From Oceanimonas doudoroffii (lineage in GTDB: Bacteria; Pseudomonadota; Gammaproteobacteria; Enterobacterales; Aeromonadaceae): a stretch of 64,000 nucleotides of DNA. Shown one piece after another: positions 46,860-58,365 of the stretch. Position numbers and translations under genes: made by a program. The number at the start of each line of letters is the position of its first letter. Positions within the stretch are counted from its first letter, which is position 1. Below the pieces are notes generated by a model, which was not told the origin of the DNA, ran no database searches, and saw nothing but the letters and a program-made list of their open reading frames with translations. The stretch covers positions 76,517 to 140,516 of the forward strand of contig NZ_NBIM01000008.1 of assembly GCF_002242685.1 (NCBI RefSeq), in the 5' to 3' direction.

Positions 46860-46916
46860 GGAGAGGGGCAAGGAGTGAGGGGAAAGAAGCTTACCCCTCA
46901 CATTTCACAGCCAGCG
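46860..46916. repeat. Purine-skewed spacer similar to the one near guaC
   Basis: GAGAGGGGCAAGGAGTGAGG is followed by a short run and TTACCCCTCAC. Its reverse complement is close to the stretch at 15890-15930. It lies between the purA terminator and the ispB stop. Confidence 0.5.
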
Positions 46917-47891
46917 TCAGCTGGTACGTTCTACCGCCATATGGGCCAGATCCACCAGCGCCGCCTTGTGCTCGGAGTCGGGCAGCACGCTCAGGGCATC
47001 GATGGCCTTCTGTGCCTCTTCCCGGGCGCGCTGGCGGCAGTAATCCAGCGCCTCGGTCTCGACCAGTATGGCCATGATTTCGTCCAGATGATCCATGCCG
47101 GTGCGATTGGCAATGGCGTCGCGAACGCGTTCGCGCTGGGTCGGGGAGCCCTTTTCCATGGCTCGCAGCAGGGGCAGGGTGGGTTTGCCCTCGGCCAGGT
47201 CGTCGCCCACGTTCTTACCCATGTCACTCGCGTCCGAGCTGTAGTCCATGACGTCGTCCATCAGCTGGAAGGCGGTGCCCAGGTATTTGCCGTAGTCGAG
47301 CATGGCCTGCTCAATGGCCTCGGGCTGGTGGGTCAGCACCGCCGCCAGGCGGGTAGCGGCTTCGAACAGCTTGGCGGTCTTGCAGTAAATCACCTGCATG
47401 TAGCTGGCTTCGGTGGTGTCGGGATCGTTGCAGTTCATCAGCTGCAGCACTTCCCCTTCGGCGATGATATTGGTGGCTTCACTGAGCAGCTGCATAATGC
47501 GCATGCTGTCGAGCTCGGTCATCATCTGAAAGGAGCGGGTGTAGAGGAAGTCGCCCACCAGCACACTGGCGGCATTGCCGAACAGGGCGTTGGCGGTATC
47601 CCGGCCCCGGCGCAACTCGGACTCGTCGACTACGTCGTCGTGCAGCAGGGTGGAGGTATGAATGAATTCGAGCAAGGCTGCGAGCTTGATGTGATCGTTG
47701 CCCTCATAACCCAGGGCCCGGGCCGCCAGCACCGTGAGCATGGGGCGCATGCGCTTGCCGCCGGCGCTGACAATGTAAAAACCCAGCTGGTTAATCAGGC
47801 TGACGTCCGACTGCAGCCGGGTCATGATGAGCTCGTTGACCGCTTGCATGTCTTGCTCGGTCAGTTGTTTGATCCTGTTGATATCTACCAT
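46917..47891 (-). CDS. ispB: Octaprenyl diphosphate synthase
   Basis: 324 residues. A trans-polyprenyl synthase with the two Asp-rich motifs, DDVVDE (first) and DDVMD (second), and GGKRMRP. It makes the side chain of ubiquinone-8 and menaquinone-8. In E. coli the gene is also divergent from rplU-rpmA-obgE, which supports ispB over ispA. Confidence 0.95.
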   Translation of the reverse strand: MVDINRIKQLTEQDMQAVNELIMTRLQSDVSLINQLGFYIVSAGGKRMRPMLTVLAARALGYEGNDHIKLAALLEFIHTSTLLHDDVVDESELRRGRDTANALFGNAASVLVGDFLYTRSFQMMTELDSMRIMQLLSEATNIIAEGEVLQLMNCNDPDTTEASYMQVIYCKTAKLFEAATRLAAVLTHQPEAIEQAMLDYGKYLGTAFQLMDDVMDYSSDASDMGKNVGDDLAEGKPTLPLLRAMEKGSPTQRERVRDAIANRTGMDHLDEIMAILVETEALDYCRQRAREEAQKAIDALSVLPDSEHKAALVDLAHMAVERTS

Positions 47892-48025
47892 AAAGTTATA
47901 AGCCGGACGATGCAGTCTGAATTCATTGGTGGTAGGATTTTACACGATTCGTCAAAGGGATAAACCTGTCCCGCCGGGCACGGCCCGCAATGCGGACGGG
48001 CATCATTTTTTTGCACCTTCTCCCC

Positions 48026-48054
48026 TTGTCTCGGGGGATCAATTTGCGTACAAT
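48026..48054 (+). promoter_or_regulatory. Sigma-70 promoter of rplU-rpmA
   Basis: -35 TTGTCT (48026-48031), 17 bases, -10 TACAAT (48049-48054), followed by GCGCGG, a GC-rich discriminator typical of growth-rate-controlled ribosomal genes. It is 71 bases before the rplU ATG. Confidence 0.78.
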
Positions 48055-48125
48055 GCGCGGCCATTGTAGAACAGTTTTAGTGCACGGCCCTCTGGGGAAA
48101 AAGTGCCATATTCGGAGTTAAAATC

Positions 48126-48437
48126 ATGTACGCGGTAATCCAAAGCGGCGGAAAACAGCACCGTGTAGCCGAAGGCCAAGTTGTTCGTCTGGAAAAGCTG
48201 GACGTGGAAACCGGCGCAGCTGTCGAATTCGACAAAGTGCTGATGGTGGCCCAAGGTGAAGACGTTAAAGTAGGTGTACCCTACGTTGATGGCAGCAAGG
48301 TAACTGCAGAAGTAGTTGCTCATGGTCGTGGCAAAAAGGTCAAGATCGTCAAGTTCCGTCGTCGTAAGCACTCTCGCAAACAGCAGGGTCACCGTCAGTG
48401 GTTCACTGAAGTGAAGATCACTGGTATCAGCGCCTAA
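48126..48437 (+). CDS. rplU: Ribosomal protein bL21
   Basis: 103 residues, the standard length, starting [14 protein letters not shown] and ending with the basic [15 protein letters not shown] segment that contacts 23S rRNA. First gene of the rplU-rpmA pair; GGAG lies upstream of the ATG. Confidence 0.98.
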   Translation: MYAVIQSGGKQHRVAEGQVVRLEKLDVETGAAVEFDKVLMVAQGEDVKVGVPYVDGSKVTAEVVAHGRGKKVKIVKFRRRKHSRKQQGHRQWFTEVKITGISA

Positions 48438-48454
48438 GAGAGGAGTTAAGTTCC

Positions 48455-48712
48455 ATGGCACACAAAAAAGCAGGCGGCTCTACTCGTAACGGTCGCGACT
48501 CAGAAAGCAAACGCCTTGGTGTAAAGCGTTACGGTGGTGAATCTGTCCTGGCGGGCAACATCATCGTTCGTCAGCGCGGCACCAAGTTCCACGCCGGCGA
48601 CAACGTTGGCCTGGGCAAGGACCACACCCTGTTCGCCAAAGCCGATGGCAAGGTGAAGTTTGAGGTTAAAGGTCCCCAGAACCGCAAGTTCGTAAGCATT
48701 GTAACCGAATAA
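48455..48712 (+). CDS. rpmA: Ribosomal protein bL27
   Basis: 85 residues beginning [18 protein letters not shown], the conserved N-terminal extension that reaches the peptidyl-transferase centre. 17 bases after rplU with an AGAGGAG ribosome-binding site, followed by a terminator. Confidence 0.98.
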   Translation: MAHKKAGGSTRNGRDSESKRLGVKRYGGESVLAGNIIVRQRGTKFHAGDNVGLGKDHTLFAKADGKVKFEVKGPQNRKFVSIVTE

Positions 48713-48731
48713 GTTACAGGCAGAACTACTT

Positions 48732-48760
48732 AAAAGCCCCGCCAACCGGCGGGGCTTTTT
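48732..48760 (+). terminator. Rho-independent terminator after rpmA
   Basis: AAAAGCCCCGCC (48732-48743) and GGCGGGGCTTTT (48748-48759) around AACC with a T-run. It separates the ribosomal pair from obgE. Confidence 0.93.
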
Positions 48761-48789
48761 GCTTTAATAAAGGCACGTTCGGCATGTGA

Positions 48790-49998
<1,209 letters not shown>

Positions 49999-50005
49999 CT
50001 CTGTC

Positions 50006-50494
50006 ATGACGCTGTCGATGATCGTGGCCATGACCCGGGATGGGGTCATTGGCCGCGACAACGGCATGCCCTGGCATCTGCCGGCGGATTTGGCCTACTT
50101 CAAGCAGAGCACCCTGGGCAAGCCGGTGGTGATGGGCCGCAACACCCATGAGTCCATCGGCCGGCCGTTGCCGGGCCGGCGCAATGTCATCGTCAGCCGC
50201 TCCCTGCGTGATGCTCCGGCCGGCACCGAGCTGGTGCCATCCCCCGAGGCCGCGCTGGCCCTGCTGGCGGACGCGGAAGAAATCATGGTGATGGGTGGCG
50301 GTCAGCTGTACGGGGCTTTTCTGCCCCTGGCCGAGCGCCTTTATATCACCCGCATCGATGCCCATATCGACGGCGATACTCGTTTTCCGGCGATGAATGA
50401 GCAGGACTGGCGGCTGGTGAGCGAACAGCACAGGCCTGCCGACGAGCGTAATGCCTACGATTGCCGTTTCCAGGTGCTGGAAAGGATTAAATAA
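50006..50494 (+). CDS. folA: Dihydrofolate reductase
   Basis: 162 residues. DHFR fold with MTRDGVIGRDNGMPWHLPADL (substrate and NADPH site; the acidic active-site residue is Asp in LPADL), VVMGRNTHESIGRPLPGR and IMVMGGGQLY. It supplies tetrahydrofolate and is the trimethoprim target. ATG 50006 is chosen; an ATG at 50018 (MIVAM) is also possible as the ribosome-binding site is weak. The longer frame from 49892 is obgE read in another frame. Confidence 0.94.
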   Translation: MTLSMIVAMTRDGVIGRDNGMPWHLPADLAYFKQSTLGKPVVMGRNTHESIGRPLPGRRNVIVSRSLRDAPAGTELVPSPEAALALLADAEEIMVMGGGQLYGAFLPLAERLYITRIDAHIDGDTRFPAMNEQDWRLVSEQHRPADERNAYDCRFQVLERIK

Positions 50495-50521
50495 AAAAGC
50501 CCGGCAAATGCCGGGCTTTTT
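50495..50521. terminator. Bidirectional terminator between folA and apaH
   Basis: AAAAGCCCGGC (50495-50505) and GCCGGGCTTTT (50510-50520) around AAAT, with the folA stop at its left edge and the apaH stop 7 bases to the right. Confidence 0.92.
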
Positions 50522-50527
50522 GTGTCT

Positions 50528-51343
50528 TCAAGCATGTACCGGGCAGGGGGTGCTGATGCGCTCGCCGGTTTCCCAGCATAGCAGGGTCAGGCTGCCGCCC
50601 CACACACAGCCGGTGTCCAGCGCATGGATGCCGGGTTGCTCGCATTGACCTTCCAGTGCCGCCCAATGGCCAAACACCAGGGGCGGATCTTCATGGTGAG
50701 CCCGCAGCTCAAACCAGGGATGAAGCTCCGTCGGGGCGTCGGTAAGGCTTGCCTTGTAATCGAAGTCCAGCCGACCGTCGCCATGGCATAGCCGCATGCG
50801 GGTCAGGGCATTGATGGTAAAGCGCAGCCGTTCAAGATCACCAAGATCATCACGCCAACCGTCCGGCTGGTTGCCGTACATGTCCCGCAGCCGATCCCGG
50901 TAATGGGCTGAGCGCAGCTCGGCCTCGGCGACCCGGGCGGCGTCTTCGGCTTCGGTCACCGTCCACTGGGGCGGAATGCCGGCATGGGTCATCACAAAGC
51001 CGTGCCGCTCATGGCGGGCCAGCAGCGGCTGCTGCCGCAACCAGTAGAGCAGGTCGGCCCGGTCGGCGGCCCGAAGAATGTCGTGTATACGGTCGGCTGT
51101 TTTCGGCGCACGCAGGCCACTGGCCACCGCCAGCAGGTGCAGGTCGTGATTGCCCAGCACGGTGGTGGCGGCAGCGCCCAGGGCCAGGATGCGGCGCAGA
51201 CAGCCCAGGGAGTCTGGCCCCCGGGCCACCAGATCACCGGTGAGCCAGAGCTCATCCCGGGATGGTGTAAAGCCCACCTCGGCCAGCAACCGGTTCAGCT
51301 CGCTCAGGCAACCCTGCAGGTCACCGACGATATAGGTCGCCAT
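50528..51343 (-). CDS. apaH: Symmetrical diadenosine tetraphosphatase ApaH
   Basis: 271 residues. A calcineurin-like phosphoesterase with GDLQGC, GDLVARGPDS and GNHD metal motifs. It cleaves Ap4A to two ADP and removes Np4 caps from RNA. Last gene of lptD-surA-pdxA-rsmA-apaG-apaH, overlapping the apaG stop by one base (TGATG). Confidence 0.95.
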   Translation of the reverse strand: MATYIVGDLQGCLSELNRLLAEVGFTPSRDELWLTGDLVARGPDSLGCLRRILALGAAATTVLGNHDLHLLAVASGLRAPKTADRIHDILRAADRADLLYWLRQQPLLARHERHGFVMTHAGIPPQWTVTEAEDAARVAEAELRSAHYRDRLRDMYGNQPDGWRDDLGDLERLRFTINALTRMRLCHGDGRLDFDYKASLTDAPTELHPWFELRAHHEDPPLVFGHWAALEGQCEQPGIHALDTGCVWGGSLTLLCWETGERISTPCPVHA

Positions 51344-51717
51344 CAGTTGATCAGGTTGGGCAGGGCCAGCCGAAAGGCGGGAATGGGGGCTTCAAACTCG
51401 CTGCCATCGTCCCGGCGCAGGGTGTAAAAGCCCTCCATGACGCCCACCGGGGTCTCCAGGCTGACACCACTGGTGTAGGAGTATTCGTCCCCCGCCGCTA
51501 TGGTGGGCTGTTCGCCCACCACGCCGCTGCCTTCCACTTCCACTCGCTTGCCGTTAGCGTCGGTGATGAGCCAGCGGCGGCTGATCAGGGTAACCCCTTC
51601 ATCACCCCGGTTGGTGATGGTAATGGTGTAGGCGAACACATAGTGATCGTCTTCCGGCGACGAGCGCTCGGCCAGATAACGGGGCTCCGGGGAAATGTGA
51701 ATGGCGGCGGCGGACAT
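51343..51717 (-). CDS. apaG: ApaG protein
   Basis: 124 residues in a fibronectin-like fold: RYLAERSSPEDDHYVFAYTITITNRG and VSLETPVGVMEGFY. The family binds pyrophosphate-type ligands, but its role is unsettled (the E. coli CorD phenotype concerns divalent cations). It overlaps both neighbours by one base. Confidence 0.95.
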   Translation of the reverse strand: MSAAAIHISPEPRYLAERSSPEDDHYVFAYTITITNRGDEGVTLISRRWLITDANGKRVEVEGSGVVGEQPTIAAGDEYSYTSGVSLETPVGVMEGFYTLRRDDGSEFEAPIPAFRLALPNLIN

Positions 51718-52526
51718 CAGGCTTCCTTTTTCTGTGTCAGGGCGTTGGCGAGGGTAGCGTACTGGGCCAGGGTCAGCTGCTCGGGGCGAGCCGACGGTTC
51801 CAGGCCCAGGGCGGTGATCTCGTCGGCATTGAACAGGTGGCTCAGGCTGTTGCGAATGGTTTTGCGGCGCTGGCCAAAGGCGTCGGCGGTGACCCGGGAC
51901 AGATCCTTCATGTTTTTCACCGGGTGAGGCGGGGTTTCATAGGGCAGCAACCGTACTACCGCCGAGTCTACCTTGGGGGCGGGCTTGAAGGCTTCCGGGC
52001 CCACTTCCAGCACTGGCACCACTTCACAGTAATACTGGGCCATTACGCTGAGGCGGCCATAGGCCTTGCTGCCGGGGCCGGCGGCAAGGCGGTTGACCAC
52101 TTCCTTTTGCAGCATGAAGTGCATGTCGGCCACCAGCGCCGAGAACTCAAACAGGTGGAACATCAGCTGGGTGGAGATGTTGTAGGGCAGGTTGCCGAAA
52201 ATTTTCAGCTTCTTGCCCGGCTCGCACAGGCCGGCGAAGTCAAACTTCATGGCATCGGCCTGGTGAATGTTGAGCTTGTCCTTCAGGAAGGGATGGGTTT
52301 CCAGTCGGGCCGCCAGATCCCGGTCCAGCTCCACCACATTGAGGCGCTGAATACGGTCGCACACCGGACCGGTAAGGGCGCCGAGGCCGGGGCCGATTTC
52401 CACCATGGTGTAGTCGTCGGTCGGATGAATGGCATTGACAATCTGATCGATGGTGTAGTCATCGTGCAGAAAGTTCTGGCCAAAACGTTTACGGGCCTTG
52501 TGCCCCTGGTGGACCTTGCTATTCAT
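51717..52526 (-). CDS. rsmA: 16S rRNA (A1518/A1519) dimethyltransferase RsmA/KsgA
   Basis: 269 residues. SAM motif [11 protein letters not shown] and catalytic NLPYNIST. It dimethylates two adenines in helix 45 of 16S rRNA as a late check on 30S assembly; loss gives kasugamycin resistance. It overlaps the pdxA stop by 8 bases. Confidence 0.96.
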   Translation of the reverse strand: MNSKVHQGHKARKRFGQNFLHDDYTIDQIVNAIHPTDDYTMVEIGPGLGALTGPVCDRIQRLNVVELDRDLAARLETHPFLKDKLNIHQADAMKFDFAGLCEPGKKLKIFGNLPYNISTQLMFHLFEFSALVADMHFMLQKEVVNRLAAGPGSKAYGRLSVMAQYYCEVVPVLEVGPEAFKPAPKVDSAVVRLLPYETPPHPVKNMKDLSRVTADAFGQRRKTIRNSLSHLFNADEITALGLEPSARPEQLTLAQYATLANALTQKKEA

Positions 52527-53508
52527 CGCGTTTTTCTATCATCTCAATGGCTTGGTTAAGGGCGCAGAGCATGCTGCCTGCGTCTATCTGATCGGTGCCG
52601 GCCAGCTCCAGGGCGGTGCCGTGATCCACCGAGGTGCGAATAAAGGGCAGCCCGAGGGTAATGTTCACTGCCTTGCCGAAACCGATGTACTTTAGTACCG
52701 GCAGGCCCTGATCGTGATACATGGCCAGGAAGGCGTCGGCATCCTTCATGTTTTTTTCGTTGAATACGGTATCGGACGACAGCGGTCCCACCAGATCCAT
52801 GCCTTCCTCGCGCAGGGCGTTGAGGGCGGGAATGATGATGTCGAGTTCTTCCCGGCCCAGGTGGCCATCCTCCCCGGCGTGGGGGTTGAGGCCGCACACA
52901 TAGATACGCGGATTGGCGAGGCCGAATTTGCTTTTCAGCTCGGCGTGCAAAATGCGGGTGATCTTGGTGAGCCGCTCTTCGGTAATGGCCCGGGCCACAT
53001 AGGCCAGGGGAATATGCGTGGTCACCTGGGCCACGCGCAGGCCGGGGGTGGCCAGCAGCATCACCACATCGGGCACATTGGCCTGCTGGGCAAAGAACTC
53101 GGTGTGGCCACTGAAGGACACGCCGGCCTTGTTGATAATGCCCTTGTTGACCGGGCCGGTGACCACGGCGTCGAACTCACCACTCATGTTGCCGTCCGAA
53201 GCCCGCTTGAGGGTCTCCAGCACGTAGAGGCCGTTGGCTTCGTCCAGCACGCCGGGCACGGCCGGTTTGGCCAGGGTGACCGGCTCTATGGTCAGGGTGC
53301 CGGCGCGCTGGGGCACGGGTTTGGCCTGCTGCCGGTAGGGCAGCAGGGTAATGTCGCGGCCCAGAAGCTCGGCCCTGGCCTGAATCAACGCCGGGTCGGC
53401 GAGCACCACCAGCTCCACCGGCCAGTCGAGATCGGACAGCGCCAGCATCAGTTCGGGACCGATGCCGGCGGGCTCGCCCGGGGTTATGGCTATGCGTTTA
53501 CAACTCAC
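52519..53508 (-). CDS. pdxA: 4-hydroxythreonine-4-phosphate dehydrogenase PdxA
   Basis: 329 residues. It oxidises 4-phosphohydroxy-threonine in vitamin B6 synthesis. Metal-binding histidines occur in [20 protein letters not shown] and MYHDQGLP; the N-terminus is [13 protein letters not shown]. The start is GTG (53508), overlapping the surA stop (GTGA). Confidence 0.95.
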   Translation of the reverse strand: MSCKRIAITPGEPAGIGPELMLALSDLDWPVELVVLADPALIQARAELLGRDITLLPYRQQAKPVPQRAGTLTIEPVTLAKPAVPGVLDEANGLYVLETLKRASDGNMSGEFDAVVTGPVNKGIINKAGVSFSGHTEFFAQQANVPDVVMLLATPGLRVAQVTTHIPLAYVARAITEERLTKITRILHAELKSKFGLANPRIYVCGLNPHAGEDGHLGREELDIIIPALNALREEGMDLVGPLSSDTVFNEKNMKDADAFLAMYHDQGLPVLKYIGFGKAVNITLGLPFIRTSVDHGTALELAGTDQIDAGSMLCALNQAIEMIEKRDE

Positions 53509-54821
53509 GAATCACCATCGGATAATTGAGCGTCGACAATACGGATGTAGGCCTGATCCTTGAGCTCGTCCAGCCAGGTCTGCACTTCTTCGGTAAAGCG
53601 ACGGTTGAAAATCAGTTGATAGGCCCGTTGTTCGGTGGCCTGCTCGGTGGCGTCCAGCACCCGCTTGTCTTCCAGCCGCACCAGGTGCCAGCCGTGCTCG
53701 GAACGGAACGGTGTGCTCAGCTCGCCCGGTTGCAGCCGAGTGACGGTGTCACGAAAACTGCTGACATACAATTCGGGTGAGGCCCAGCCCAGATCGCCGC
53801 CATTGACGGCTGAACCCGCGTCATCGGAAAACTGTTCGGCCAGCTCCGCCATGTTGGCCTCGCCATTGCGAATGGAGCGGGCGAACCCTTCCAGCATGGC
53901 CTGGGCCTTGTCTTCACTGAGAATGACGGAAGGCTTGATCAGAATGTGCCGGGCGCGGACCTCCAACGCCTGCACGGCCTGGGTTTTGCCACCCTTCATG
54001 TCGAAAATGGTGAGAATGTGCAGGCCGGCGCCGGAGCGAATGGGGCCGATAATATCACCTTTTGCGTGATTTCTCACCGCCTCGCTGAATAGTGACGGCA
54101 TCTCTCCCATGGCCATCATGCCCCAGTCACCGCCTTCCAGGGCCTTGGGACCGGCGCTGTGGGCAATGGCCAGCTTGCGAAAGTCGGCGCCCTGTTTCAG
54201 TTCGGCCAGCAGCAGCTCGGCCTGGCGGTTGGCCTGGCGCAGCTGCTCGCTGCTGGGGTTGGCGGGCAGGGGCAGCAGAATATTGCCAATTCGGTAGCGG
54301 GCGTTGCTTTGACCCTGCTCTCGAATCATCTGAACCACCTGCTTGACTTCCTGATCGGAAATGTTGATGCGTCGGCGCACCTGGTTGCGGGCCAGCTCGC
54401 TCATCAGGATTTCATTGCGCACCTGCTCGCGAAAGCCGGCCCAGCTCTGGCCGCTGGCGGTAACACCGGCACGCAGCTGCTCCAGGTTTTTGCCTTCGCC
54501 GCGAGCGATATTGGCCAGTGCCTGTTCAAGTTGAGTGTCGGTAATACGCAGACCCAGCCGTTCGGCCAGTTGCAGTTGCAGGCTTTCCAGGATCAGGCGC
54601 TCCAGTGCCTGTTTGCGCAGGCGCTGGTCGTCGGGCAGGGGCTGGCCGGCGTCCTGGGCGCTGCGGCGTACCTGGTCCACCAGGGCGTTGAGCTGGCTTT
54701 CCAGTACCACGGCGTTGTTGACCTGGGCCACGGTTCTGTCCAGCAACTCGGCGGCGTGGCTGGTAGCCGACAGCACACCCAGTGCGGCGGCCATCAGCAG
54801 TTGTTTACATCTTTGGTTCAT
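53505..54821 (-). CDS. surA: Periplasmic chaperone and peptidyl-prolyl isomerase SurA
   Basis: 438 residues from ATG 54821 (AGGA 7 bases upstream; a TTG at 54839 is less likely). Signal peptide to about ATSHA; N-domain ([14 protein letters not shown]); two parvulin domains (about 180-280 and 290-390); C-terminal helix completing the chaperone core. It guides outer-membrane proteins, LptD included, to the BAM complex. It lies 25 bases after lptD, its client. Confidence 0.96.
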   Translation of the reverse strand: MNQRCKQLLMAAALGVLSATSHAAELLDRTVAQVNNAVVLESQLNALVDQVRRSAQDAGQPLPDDQRLRKQALERLILESLQLQLAERLGLRITDTQLEQALANIARGEGKNLEQLRAGVTASGQSWAGFREQVRNEILMSELARNQVRRRINISDQEVKQVVQMIREQGQSNARYRIGNILLPLPANPSSEQLRQANRQAELLLAELKQGADFRKLAIAHSAGPKALEGGDWGMMAMGEMPSLFSEAVRNHAKGDIIGPIRSGAGLHILTIFDMKGGKTQAVQALEVRARHILIKPSVILSEDKAQAMLEGFARSIRNGEANMAELAEQFSDDAGSAVNGGDLGWASPELYVSSFRDTVTRLQPGELSTPFRSEHGWHLVRLEDKRVLDATEQATEQRAYQLIFNRRFTEEVQTWLDELKDQAYIRIVDAQLSDGDS

Positions 54822-54846
54822 GACAAATCCTGTGCGCAATGAAAAA

Positions 54847-57228
54847 TCAGTTATTGAGGTTGAACGGACGGTAATAGGGCAACAGCCGAGTGCCGGGCTT
54901 GAATTCGCTGCCGGTGCCCAGGGAGCTGAATCCCTTCATTTCGAAGCGCAGTCCTATACTGGTTTCCTGGGTGGTACTGGTGGGGTTGAACAGCTTGTCT
55001 TCTTTCTGCCATTGTTCCCACACCAGGCTCACCGCCCAGCAGCAGGAGTCGTAGCGCAGTCCTATCAGAGTATCGATATTGCGTTGGAGTTCAATATCCC
55101 GGTAATGGCCGCCAACCACGCTCCACTGGGGCGCCACCGGCCAGAATACGGTGCCGCCAATCTGGTTGAGATCGTCGCTCAGGCTTTCGCTGAAATAGGC
55201 CTGGTTAAGGTGACGAAAACCGAACTGGGCCAGCTTGCCCTGCTCATTGTACTCCAGGGTCAGGTTGCCAGCCGCCAGCCGCTGGTTGCGGGTGTCCTGC
55301 TGGGCCTCACCATGAATAAACCAGTTGTTGTCGAGGTTGAGATCGCCTTCAAAGGTGAGGAAGGAGCGCTTGGTATCGTCGAGCTCTTCGCCGGGATAGA
55401 GGCGTACCCTGGGCGGGGTGAAGTTGAACGACTGGGCCAGGGCCAGGCGCAGCCGCTCGGTACCGCTGTCATCATAGATGCGGCTGGTAAAGCCGGCGGT
55501 CAGCTGGTTGGCGTCGCTGATGCGATCCAGGCCGGCAAAGCGGCGGTCGCTGAACAGGCTGTAATAGTCCTGACGCATGTTGGTGGTGTCGTACAGACCG
55601 ATATTGTCCTGATCCTCATAGGGAACGTAGAGGTACTGCAGCTGGGGTTCCAGGGTCTGGGTAAAGTCCTGTTCAAACCAGCGGGCTTCCCGATCAAACA
55701 CCAGGCCGGCGTTGAGCCTGAGCCGTGGCAGCAGCCGGTCTACGCTGCTGTCCAGGGTGTCGGTATCAAAGCCCCACTGTTCACGGTAAAAGGGCGCCAG
55801 GGTGGAAGGAATGTCCTGCTCGTAGTGGGTGTAGTAGGCGCCAATATCGGCCTTGACCTGCACTCCGGCCTGATCTACCACGGAATAGACGAGCCGGGGC
55901 TCGGCGTGAAAGCGGGTGGCTTCATAGGTGGTGTCGTTGTCGTTGCCAAACCGAGTCAACTCCGAGTCCAGGGCCAAATCAACATCCCCCAGGCCCCGGT
56001 AACTGTTCAGCACCAGTGCCGGCATCAGCTGAAATGGCTGGGTCGCCAGGTTGGGCTCCAGGACCTGATAGTCCCGTACTTCCGTAGTGAGCTGCCAGTG
56101 CCGGTCGTAGTAGCCGCCTCGAAATGACTGCAGCAGCTGATCGTCTACCTCGGTGCCCACCGGAGGGTTAAAGTCGTCCAGGTAGGCATAGTCCCAGCTG
56201 GCCACCTGGGTGTAGTCGACATTGCCACGCCAGTGGCCTTCTTCGTCAAAGCGGGCGTTGTGGCGCCAGTGGAACAGCCAGCGGGCATCATCCCGCCACT
56301 CCTCGTCGGCCAGCTCGGGATCGTCACTCAGGCTGTCGTCGCTGGACAGGTATTCGCCGTAGAGTATTCCGTTCTGGCCTTCCACCGGCAGGTAGCGAAA
56401 CTCCAGCTGGGCCATGGTGCCGCGTTTTTCCATGTAGCGGGGCGTGATGGTGGCATCGTAGTTGGGTGCAATGTTCCAGTAATAGGGCAGACGAAAGTCG
56501 GTACCGTTATCGCCGCTAATTTCCAGGGTCGGATAGAGCAGGCCGCTCTGGCGTTCATTCTTGACCGGAAACTTGAGGTAGGGGAAGTAAAATACCGGCA
56601 CGTCGCCCAGCCACAACACCGCATTCCAGGCCTCGCCAAAGATCTCGTCCTGCTCCACGGTTACCGTGCTGGCTTTTAACTGCCATACCTCTTCGCCCGG
56701 CGGGCAGGTGGTGTAACTGGCGCTGCTCAGGTCTACCTGACCGCTTGCTCCGGTCAGCTGTGCCAATTGTGCTTCACCCCGGCCCGGGTCTCCGTGCAGC
56801 TGGTAGCGGGCCTGATCCAGTTCCGTGTCCTTGGTGGTCAGGTTGCCGGTGAGGCGAGTGTCGCTTTCCACGGTAATGGTACCGTCGGTGAGGCGAATAT
56901 TGCCTTCCGCCAGCACATCCCGGCTTTGCTGCTCCAGCTCCATATAATCGGTGTTGAGGCGGCGTTCGCCCTGAATGACCTCCACGTCTCCCCGGTAGAG
57001 AATTTTGCCGTCCCGCGTGGCGTTGAGCACCTCGGCGGTCACCGAAATGGGGGCATTGGTATCGGTCTGGCCGGTTTCGGCGAGCAGCGGTACATGGCTG
57101 AAACAGCGACTGAAGGGCAGCAGCCGTGCGTCGGCATCGGTGTCGTCGTGCTGTTCCAGGGGGGTAACTTGTGCCTGACTCAGGCCGGAAACAAACAGCA
57201 GGGGAAGGCCAATAATCCGTATTCTCAT
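54847..57228 (-). CDS. lptD: LPS-assembly protein LptD
   Basis: 793 residues. Signal peptide (to about GLSQA), LptA-like N-terminal domain (about 60-200; LNATRDGKILYRGDVEVIQG) and a C-terminal beta-barrel. Four cysteines, in SRCFSH, TTCPPG and YDSCCWAV, match the two disulphides that mature LptD needs. With LptE it inserts lipopolysaccharide into the outer leaflet. The gene heads the operon on the minus strand, divergent from djlA. No convincing sigma-E box was found. Confidence 0.96.
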   Translation of the reverse strand: MRIRIIGLPLLFVSGLSQAQVTPLEQHDDTDADARLLPFSRCFSHVPLLAETGQTDTNAPISVTAEVLNATRDGKILYRGDVEVIQGERRLNTDYMELEQQSRDVLAEGNIRLTDGTITVESDTRLTGNLTTKDTELDQARYQLHGDPGRGEAQLAQLTGASGQVDLSSASYTTCPPGEEVWQLKASTVTVEQDEIFGEAWNAVLWLGDVPVFYFPYLKFPVKNERQSGLLYPTLEISGDNGTDFRLPYYWNIAPNYDATITPRYMEKRGTMAQLEFRYLPVEGQNGILYGEYLSSDDSLSDDPELADEEWRDDARWLFHWRHNARFDEEGHWRGNVDYTQVASWDYAYLDDFNPPVGTEVDDQLLQSFRGGYYDRHWQLTTEVRDYQVLEPNLATQPFQLMPALVLNSYRGLGDVDLALDSELTRFGNDNDTTYEATRFHAEPRLVYSVVDQAGVQVKADIGAYYTHYEQDIPSTLAPFYREQWGFDTDTLDSSVDRLLPRLRLNAGLVFDREARWFEQDFTQTLEPQLQYLYVPYEDQDNIGLYDTTNMRQDYYSLFSDRRFAGLDRISDANQLTAGFTSRIYDDSGTERLRLALAQSFNFTPPRVRLYPGEELDDTKRSFLTFEGDLNLDNNWFIHGEAQQDTRNQRLAAGNLTLEYNEQGKLAQFGFRHLNQAYFSESLSDDLNQIGGTVFWPVAPQWSVVGGHYRDIELQRNIDTLIGLRYDSCCWAVSLVWEQWQKEDKLFNPTSTTQETSIGLRFEMKGFSSLGTGSEFKPGTRLLPYYRPFNLNN

Positions 57229-57469
57229 GGGGTGATGCTCTCGTTCCTGGTGTTGGCGACACCGCCCGGGTTCCTGCGGGCTGGTTGAGCTTTTGGTGTC
57301 ATTCTTTTATGGTAGCTGGCTATGATAAAGCATTCTCGCTGCCAGCTCTACGCCGGGGCTCGGCCCGGCCGAATCCAACCGTAGAAACCTTTCCATGACC
57401 TCATACCGTGACTTCAGGCGTTATTTCGCACTTCCTCCCGTCGGCTTCTTCGTGCGGGGAGGGCGGTAA

Positions 57470-58273
57470 ATGCTGGCACACATCAAGGGCAAGATCATCG
57501 GCTGTCTGCTTGGCTTTCTTATCGGTAATATTCCCGGCGCCTTGCTGGGGCTCTGGCTGGGGCACAAGGTCGATCAAAAGCTGGCCGGCGCCTGGGGCAT
57601 GGTCAAGGACACCCAACAGCAGTTTCTCTATGCCACCTTTGCCACCATGGGGCACCTGGCCAAGTCCAGCGGCCGGGTTACCAGTGAGGAAATTCGGCTG
57701 GCCGAGCAGCTGATGGCACAGATGCGTCTGGGGGCGGCACAACAGGCCGAGGCACGCCAGGCATTTCGCGATGGCAAGGAAAGCGATTTTCCGTTGCAAC
57801 AGACCCTGCGTCGATTTCGGGCTCAGGTGCGCAACAGCCATAACCTGTTGCGCTTCTTTATGGAAGTGCAGCTGCAGCTGGTATTTGCCGACGGTGAATT
57901 GCATCCGGCCGAGCGCCGCCTGCTGCATACCATTGCCGCCGAGCTCGGTTTTTCCGAGCAGGAGCTGGAGCAGTTGCTGGCCTTTGCCGAGGCGCAGTTA
58001 CATATGTACCGCCAGGGGCGGGCCGGAGGCCAGGGGGGCTTTACCACACCGCCCCAGGATCGGCTGCGCGATGCCTATCGTATTCTGGAGGTGGAATCAG
58101 GGGCCGACGACGCCACCGTGAAGCGGGCCTATCGCCGGCAGATGTCAAAGCATCACCCTGACAAGCTGGTGGCGCAAGGGTTGCCCAAGGAAATGATGGA
58201 AATGGCCAAGGAAAAGGCCCAGGACATTCAGCAGGCCTGGGAAACCATCAAGGCCGCGCGCAATCTGCGTTGA
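57470..58273 (+). CDS. djlA: Membrane co-chaperone DjlA
   Basis: 267 residues. A glycine-containing N-terminal membrane segment (about 6-30; IGCLLGFLIGNIPGALLGLWLG), a TerB-like central domain (about 45-170) and a C-terminal J domain with HPD (KHHPDKL). It stimulates DnaK at the inner membrane; in E. coli it can induce capsule synthesis via Rcs. RBS GGGGAGGG at 57457-57463. Divergent from lptD as in E. coli. Confidence 0.95.
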   Translation: MLAHIKGKIIGCLLGFLIGNIPGALLGLWLGHKVDQKLAGAWGMVKDTQQQFLYATFATMGHLAKSSGRVTSEEIRLAEQLMAQMRLGAAQQAEARQAFRDGKESDFPLQQTLRRFRAQVRNSHNLLRFFMEVQLQLVFADGELHPAERRLLHTIAAELGFSEQELEQLLAFAEAQLHMYRQGRAGGQGGFTTPPQDRLRDAYRILEVESGADDATVKRAYRRQMSKHHPDKLVAQGLPKEMMEMAKEKAQDIQQAWETIKAARNLR

Positions 58274-58303
58274 CGTGGGTAAGGCGTAAACGTGGAACGT
58301 GAG

Positions 58304-58340
58304 AGGTGAGACGAAATGTCAGTTCACAGGCGTCTCACCT
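58304..58340. repeat. Inverted repeat between djlA and a dehydrogenase gene
   Basis: AGGTGAGACG (58304-58313) pairs perfectly with CGTCTCACCT (58331-58340) over 17 bases; the flanks carry more GTGAGA/TCTCAC units and a T-run (CTCTTTTTTC) on the plus strand about 10 bases later. It may act as a terminator for two convergent genes. Confidence 0.5.
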
Positions 58341-58365
58341 TTACGTCTCACTCTTTTTTCGGGTT

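Noticed and set aside
57229..57469. Sigma-E promoter of lptD
   Set aside because: Expected from E. coli, but no GGAACTT-N16-TCTGA-like pair could be identified on the minus strand.
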